Shown here: piece after piece, positions 60,589 to 64,000 of the stretch
How positions within the stretch are numbered: position 1 is the stretch's first letter
Layout: each line of letters begins with the position of its first letter
Virus record (IMG/VR): IMGVR_UViG_3300012204_000007
Location: 1 to 64,000 of that record
Strand: one strand, 5' to 3'
DNA length: 64,000 bases
From: a virus
Position numbers and translations under genes: made by a program
Notes under the pieces: model-generated
The model's input: only the letters and a program-made list of their open reading frames with translations
Told to the model about the DNA's origin: nothing
Database searches by the model: none

Positions 60589-60765
60589 TCAATCTTCATT
60601 AGGAAGCCTTTCAAGGAAATGGGTACCGGCTCCATCCTTCATCCATACATAGGACTTACCAAAGAGTTCGGTACGAAATAGAAACTTACATCCAGCATCA
60701 ATTAGTAGTTGCAGATATGCTAACTGTGCTTCATCCAACTGCTCATTTATCTGATTACTCATCAT
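60589..60765 (-). CDS. Hypothetical protein
   Basis: 58 aa from ATG 60765 in an ATGA overlap (ATG 60762 also in frame). Small alpha/beta protein (LLIDAGCKFLFRTELFGKSYVW). Not recognised. Confidence 0.55.
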   Translation of the reverse strand: MMSNQINEQLDEAQLAYLQLLIDAGCKFLFRTELFGKSYVWMKDGAGTHFLERLPNED

Positions 60766-60959
60766 GCACCATAGTTGTGTGGTGCGAAGTTCTTGTGGGG
60801 GGTAGTGGGACAGGTCTCATGAGTGAATGTTGCACCATCGTAGCGATGAACTAGACTGCCCTTTCGAATATATACGTTGCATTTGTAACAATACATTGCA
60901 AACGGAGCCGCGATTGTGGTGAAAGTGCTATCTACGAGCGCCTGCTCTGCGAGAGTCAT
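60762..60959 (-). CDS. Small zinc-binding protein
   Basis: 65 aa with CYKCNVYIRKGSLVH...H..C, a short zinc fold, after AAAGGAAGAC. Preceded by TTGACA, 17 nt, TACCGT (minus strand, about 61014-60986). Confidence 0.62.
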   Translation of the reverse strand: MTLAEQALVDSTFTTIAAPFAMYCYKCNVYIRKGSLVHRYDGATFTHETCPTTPHKNFAPHNYGA

Positions 60960-60997
60960 TGTCTTCCTTTCGGTAGGTGATGAACAACGGTACCATA

Positions 60998-61216
60998 CTA
61001 GAATGGGGGTGTCAACTCTTCTGTACTAAGGATTTCCTTGCCGGGCGTGGGGTGTCTATCACGGCTTGCACGGAGTTCATCATAACACTTCACATGTGCA
61101 AGATGTGAACCTTGCTTCTTGGTGCAGTCAAAGTAGACCAAAGTGCTGTGTGGGAACTCTTTTTTGCAGATTGCACACATTCCCGCTCTTATTGTTAATC
61201 CTGTCCATGCTGGCAA
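60998..61216 (-). CDS. Small zinc-binding protein
   Basis: 72 aa with CAICKKEFPHS and H..C later. The promoter of the downstream operon lies in its 3' end. Ribosome site is weak. Confidence 0.55.
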   Translation of the reverse strand: MPAWTGLTIRAGMCAICKKEFPHSTLVYFDCTKKQGSHLAHVKCYDELRASRDRHPTPGKEILSTEELTPPF

Positions 61217-61438
61217 AAGAAAATCCCCTAATAACCCCTTAAGAAAAGTATTACTTCAAAGAAGTAATACTAGAACTTGTTTTATATTATATTAATATAA
61301 TATGTAACTCTTAGTTACACTCTTGTTAGTATACTTGTATTGGTGTTCTTCCTTAGGACCAATTATACACAGCATATGTCAAGTTGGCACCATTGTCAAG
61401 TTACGATAGAATAGATGTATCTAGATAGGATTTTATAA
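61217..61438. promoter_or_regulatory. AT-rich divergent promoter region
   Basis: Between divergent units: AGTATTACTTC-AAA-GAAGTAATACT hairpin, TATTATATTAATATAATA palindrome, and for the plus strand TTGGCA, 17 nt, TAGAAT overlapping TTACGATAG (61401-61409). Confidence 0.55.
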
Positions 61439-62374
61439 ATGAAGGTTTCTTTTAACCAAACTAGTTCCCCAAACGTCAGGGCTACTAATGGATATGGCTA
61501 TGCTGCCAAGATGTGCAGGGAGTCTTTGATAAGGCTTGGACATTCTGTAGATTGGCGTGACGATACCGCCGATGTTGAGATTAACTTCATTCAACCCGAG
61601 AACTGGCACTGGACGGGCCCATATCGTATAGCCTATCTTCCTTGGGAGTCTACAGGGCTGCGCGACGGCTGGTCCTCGCTGTTGAACGAGGTTGACGAGG
61701 TCTGGACGCCCTCACCAGTAATCGCACAGTGGTTTGCGGACGCTGGGGTCACCAAGAACATACGCATTTATGAGCATGGCGTAGAGAGGCTCTGGGAGCC
61801 CTATCTGAGACCGCTCGACGGCACTTTCCGCATTCTTCACCATGGCGGTGAGGCTTTGCGCAAGGGCGGTAACGAGACAATCCGCGCCTTCCTTACCAAG
61901 TTAGGCGACGAGGATGCTCAACTCGTGTTGAAGATGATTCTTCAACAGTTTAACCTCCACGACACAAAGCACATCCAACTTCTTCTAAAGAAGGTTGATA
62001 TTGATGAACTTGTTGCAATCTATCACGGATGTAGCATGTTTTGCTATCCTTCGTGGGGAGAAGGGTTTGGCCTAACTCCGTTACAGGCAATGGCGACCGG
62101 TATGCCTATTTTGATTACCGATGGCTGGGCACCATATGCCAGATTCATTCCTGAGAATAGCTTAATAAAATCTGAGTTAGTTGAGTCTCCTTGGCAGTCA
62201 CATCATCCTGGGATGATGTTCAAGCCAGATGAAGACGACCTACGAGATAAACTGCGCTGGCACTTTGATAACCGTGAATCAGAACGAGACCGCGCATTCA
62301 ATATTGCTGAAACAGTACGTTCTGAGTATGATTGGGACACACTAACAGCCGCAGCATTCGCTCATCTTATCTAA
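61439..62374 (+). CDS. Glycosyltransferase, GT4-like
   Basis: 311 aa after AGGATTTTATAA. GT-B architecture: N-domain with YGYAAKMCRESLIRLGHSV, linker RIYEHGV, C-domain with CYPSWGEGFGLTPLQAMATG, the donor-binding EGFG-E motif (here Gln in place of the last Glu). Could glycosylate phage DNA, capsid or a host glycan; the context with nucleotide-metabolism genes leaves this open. Confidence 0.8.
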   Translation: MKVSFNQTSSPNVRATNGYGYAAKMCRESLIRLGHSVDWRDDTADVEINFIQPENWHWTGPYRIAYLPWESTGLRDGWSSLLNEVDEVWTPSPVIAQWFADAGVTKNIRIYEHGVERLWEPYLRPLDGTFRILHHGGEALRKGGNETIRAFLTKLGDEDAQLVLKMILQQFNLHDTKHIQLLLKKVDIDELVAIYHGCSMFCYPSWGEGFGLTPLQAMATGMPILITDGWAPYARFIPENSLIKSELVESPWQSHHPGMMFKPDEDDLRDKLRWHFDNRESERDRAFNIAETVRSEYDWDTLTAAAFAHLI

Positions 62375-62458
62375 GCAAAAATTTATCTGAGTGGGTCGCC
62401 TTAGAACCCATACGCTGCTATGCTTAGAGAACCACATTTTTTACTAGGAGCGTTAAAA

Positions 62459-64000
62459 TTGAACACTATTTTGGATGAAAAGGGCATGATTAAAGACTCT
62501 TACAGGTCTTTCATTGCAGCAAGTCGTTACAGTAGATGGCTCGATGACGAAGGTCGTCGTGAGTCATGGACAGAGACGGTAGATAGATATATTAACTATA
62601 TGCATAACCATGTTAATACAAACTATACCGGCGCAATTTCTGACACATTTTGGTTAGAAGCCAGAGAGGCAATTCTTAATCATAAGGTTATGCCGTCTAT
62701 GCGGGCGCTGATGACAGCCGGTAAAGCATTGGAGCGTGAGAACCTAGCATCCTATAACTGTTCATTTATTGCAATTGATGACCCGAGGTCATTTGATGAA
62801 GCGCTTTATATCCTGATGAATGGTGTTGGTTTAGGATTTTCTGTAGAAAAAGAGCATATTGCTAAACTACCACTCGTAGATGAGCATTTTGAGCAGTCTG
62901 GCTCAACCATCGTGGTTGCAGACTCTAAGGCAGGATGGGCGCGTGGTCTGCGTGAGTTGATTGCAATGCTTTACGCTGGTCAGATTCCCAGCATTGATAT
63001 TACTAATGTTCGCCCAGCGGGAGCAAGATTGAAGACATTCGGTGGCCGCGCCAGCGGGCCACAGCCTCTAATCGACCTATTTGACTTTACTATTGATATC
63101 TTCAAGAATGCCGCCGGTAGGAAACTAACCCCAATCGAAGCACATGACATTATGTGTAAAATTGGAGAGGTGGTAGTTGTTGGTGGTGTTCGTCGCAGCG
63201 CACTTATCTCTTTGTCTGACCTATCCGACTATGATATGGCTAAATCAAAGTCTGGCGCATGGTGGGAGTCAGAGCAACAGCGGGCATTGGCCAACAATTC
63301 TGTAGCCTATTACAAGAAGCCTTCTATTGGTGAGTTCTTAACAGAGTGGGGGCATCTATATGAATCTAAGTCGGGCGAGCGCGGTATTATCAATATGGAT
63401 GGTCTTCGCAAGCACACAAATGCCCCACGTAGAGACTTATCTCAAATAATGGGCCTCAACCCTTGCGGAGAGATTCTACTACGCTCTAAGCAGTTGTGCA
63501 ACCTTACAGAAGTGATTGTTGACTCTGAGGATACACCCGCCGACCTCGTAAAGAAAATTGAAATTGCTACAACATTGGGTACCATCCAGTCTAGCCTTAC
63601 AAATTTCAAATATCTTCGAAAGGTTTGGAAAGACAACTGTGAAGAAGAACGTCTATTGGGTGTTTCTCTTACCGGGCAACTTGGACACCAGACATTGTCT
63701 GGTGCGGCAGGTATAGACTCTTTGATACATCTGCTTACACAGATGAAAGAGGTTGCTATTGACCAAAATAGAATAATTGCTGAGTCAATGGGAATTAACA
63801 TTTCCACCGCGATTACTACAGTAAAGCCTTCTGGCACTGTATCTCAGTTAACAGCCTCATCTTCTGGAATGCATCCATGGCACAATGACTATTACATTCG
63901 TTCTGTTCGTGGTGATAACAAGGACCCAATTACAAAGTTCTTAAAGGATATGGATATTCCTAACGAGCCGGATGTAACCAAACCAGGCTCAACAACTGTA
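62459..64000 (+). CDS. Adenosylcobalamin-dependent ribonucleotide reductase (class II, monomeric type), partial
   Basis: Open from TTG 62459 (TAGGAGC upstream) to the window edge, 514 codons. ASYNCSF and NPCGEILL carry the first redox Cys and the active-site CxE; VRPAGARLKTFGGRASGPQPL and VKPSGTVSQLTASSSGMHP are hallmarks of the monomeric triphosphate-reductase type. Reduces ribonucleotides to deoxy forms with B12, oxygen-independent. The thioredoxin at 39886 could re-reduce it. The 3' end is outside the window. Confidence 0.9.
   Translation, partial: MNTILDEKGMIKDSYRSFIAASRYSRWLDDEGRRESWTETVDRYINYMHNHVNTNYTGAISDTFWLEAREAILNHKVMPSMRALMTAGKALERENLASYNCSFIAIDDPRSFDEALYILMNGVGLGFSVEKEHIAKLPLVDEHFEQSGSTIVVADSKAGWARGLRELIAMLYAGQIPSIDITNVRPAGARLKTFGGRASGPQPLIDLFDFTIDIFKNAAGRKLTPIEAHDIMCKIGEVVVVGGVRRSALISLSDLSDYDMAKSKSGAWWESEQQRALANNSVAYYKKPSIGEFLTEWGHLYESKSGERGIINMDGLRKHTNAPRRDLSQIMGLNPCGEILLRSKQLCNLTEVIVDSEDTPADLVKKIEIATTLGTIQSSLTNFKYLRKVWKDNCEEERLLGVSLTGQLGHQTLSGAAGIDSLIHLLTQMKEVAIDQNRIIAESMGINISTAITTVKPSGTVSQLTASSSGMHPWHNDYYIRSVRGDNKDPITKFLKDMDIPNEPDVTKPGSTTV

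Noticed and set aside
1-64000. CRISPR array
   Set aside because: The repeated elements are hairpins of varying loop separated by whole genes; there are no regularly spaced direct repeats with unique spacers.
1-64000. Insertion sequence or transposase
   Set aside because: No transposase-like frame and no terminal inverted repeats with target duplication were seen; mobile DNA here is limited to HNH genes.

Overview
The window reads as part of a large (>64 kb) tailed phage of an actinobacterium with moderate-to-low GC. The evidence is a WhiB-family protein, an Lsr2-type DNA-binding protein, a DUF7455-like zinc protein, a phage-encoded tmRNA, about 40 tRNA genes, rIIA/rIIB-like proteins, ThyX, a monomeric B12-type ribonucleotide reductase and dozens of tiny tightly overlapping genes. 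Promoters are nearly all of the sigma-A type (TTGACA, 17 bp spacer, TATAAT/TAGACT-like). I cannot name the phage or host species from the sequence alone.

Layout. (1) 1-34 kb, plus strand: tRNA genes, a tmRNA and two large structured non-coding RNAs are interleaved with short operons. These encode RNA-repair enzymes (cREC-like protein, two RNA ligases, RlaP-type nucleotidyltransferase, 2H phosphoesterase, split polynucleotide kinase-phosphatase, CCA-adding enzyme, macro domain, dual-specificity phosphatase), a GH25 endolysin, a beta-helix protein and several secreted or membrane proteins. (2) 34-47 kb, plus strand: small accessory genes, many coupled by ATGA or TAATG overlaps, including WhiB, endonuclease VII-like HNH, metallophosphoesterase, KTSC, thioredoxin and SLOG proteins. 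(3) 46.9-47.6 kb: AT-rich gap with two perfect inverted DnaA boxes. (4) 47.6-55.5 kb, minus strand: small genes, many with their own (often leaderless) promoter and terminator, separated by about 12 copies of one hairpin family. They include SprT-like and Lsr2-like proteins. A two-gene plus unit lies inside it (51.7-52.1 kb), and GC-rich plus genes follow to 57 kb. (5) 57.2-61.2 kb, minus strand: BCS1-like AAA ATPase, ThyX and small zinc proteins. (6) 61.4 kb to the end, plus strand: glycosyltransferase and the 5' part of ribonucleotide reductase.

How the parts work together. The tRNAs, tmRNA, CCA-adding enzyme and end-healing/sealing enzymes together look like a self-sufficient translation-maintenance system able to replace host tRNAs and repair cleaved ones. 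The region also shows compact control architecture: terminator hairpins whose loop holds the -35 of the next promoter, a shared promoter-leader in front of tRNA/ncRNA units, leaderless starts exactly 6 nt after the -10, and a strongly over-represented word GCCGGTA that mostly follows the coding strand.

Limits. All functional calls are by reading motifs and pairing by eye; no database or folding program was run. Several tRNA-like elements are clearly degenerate and are marked as such.
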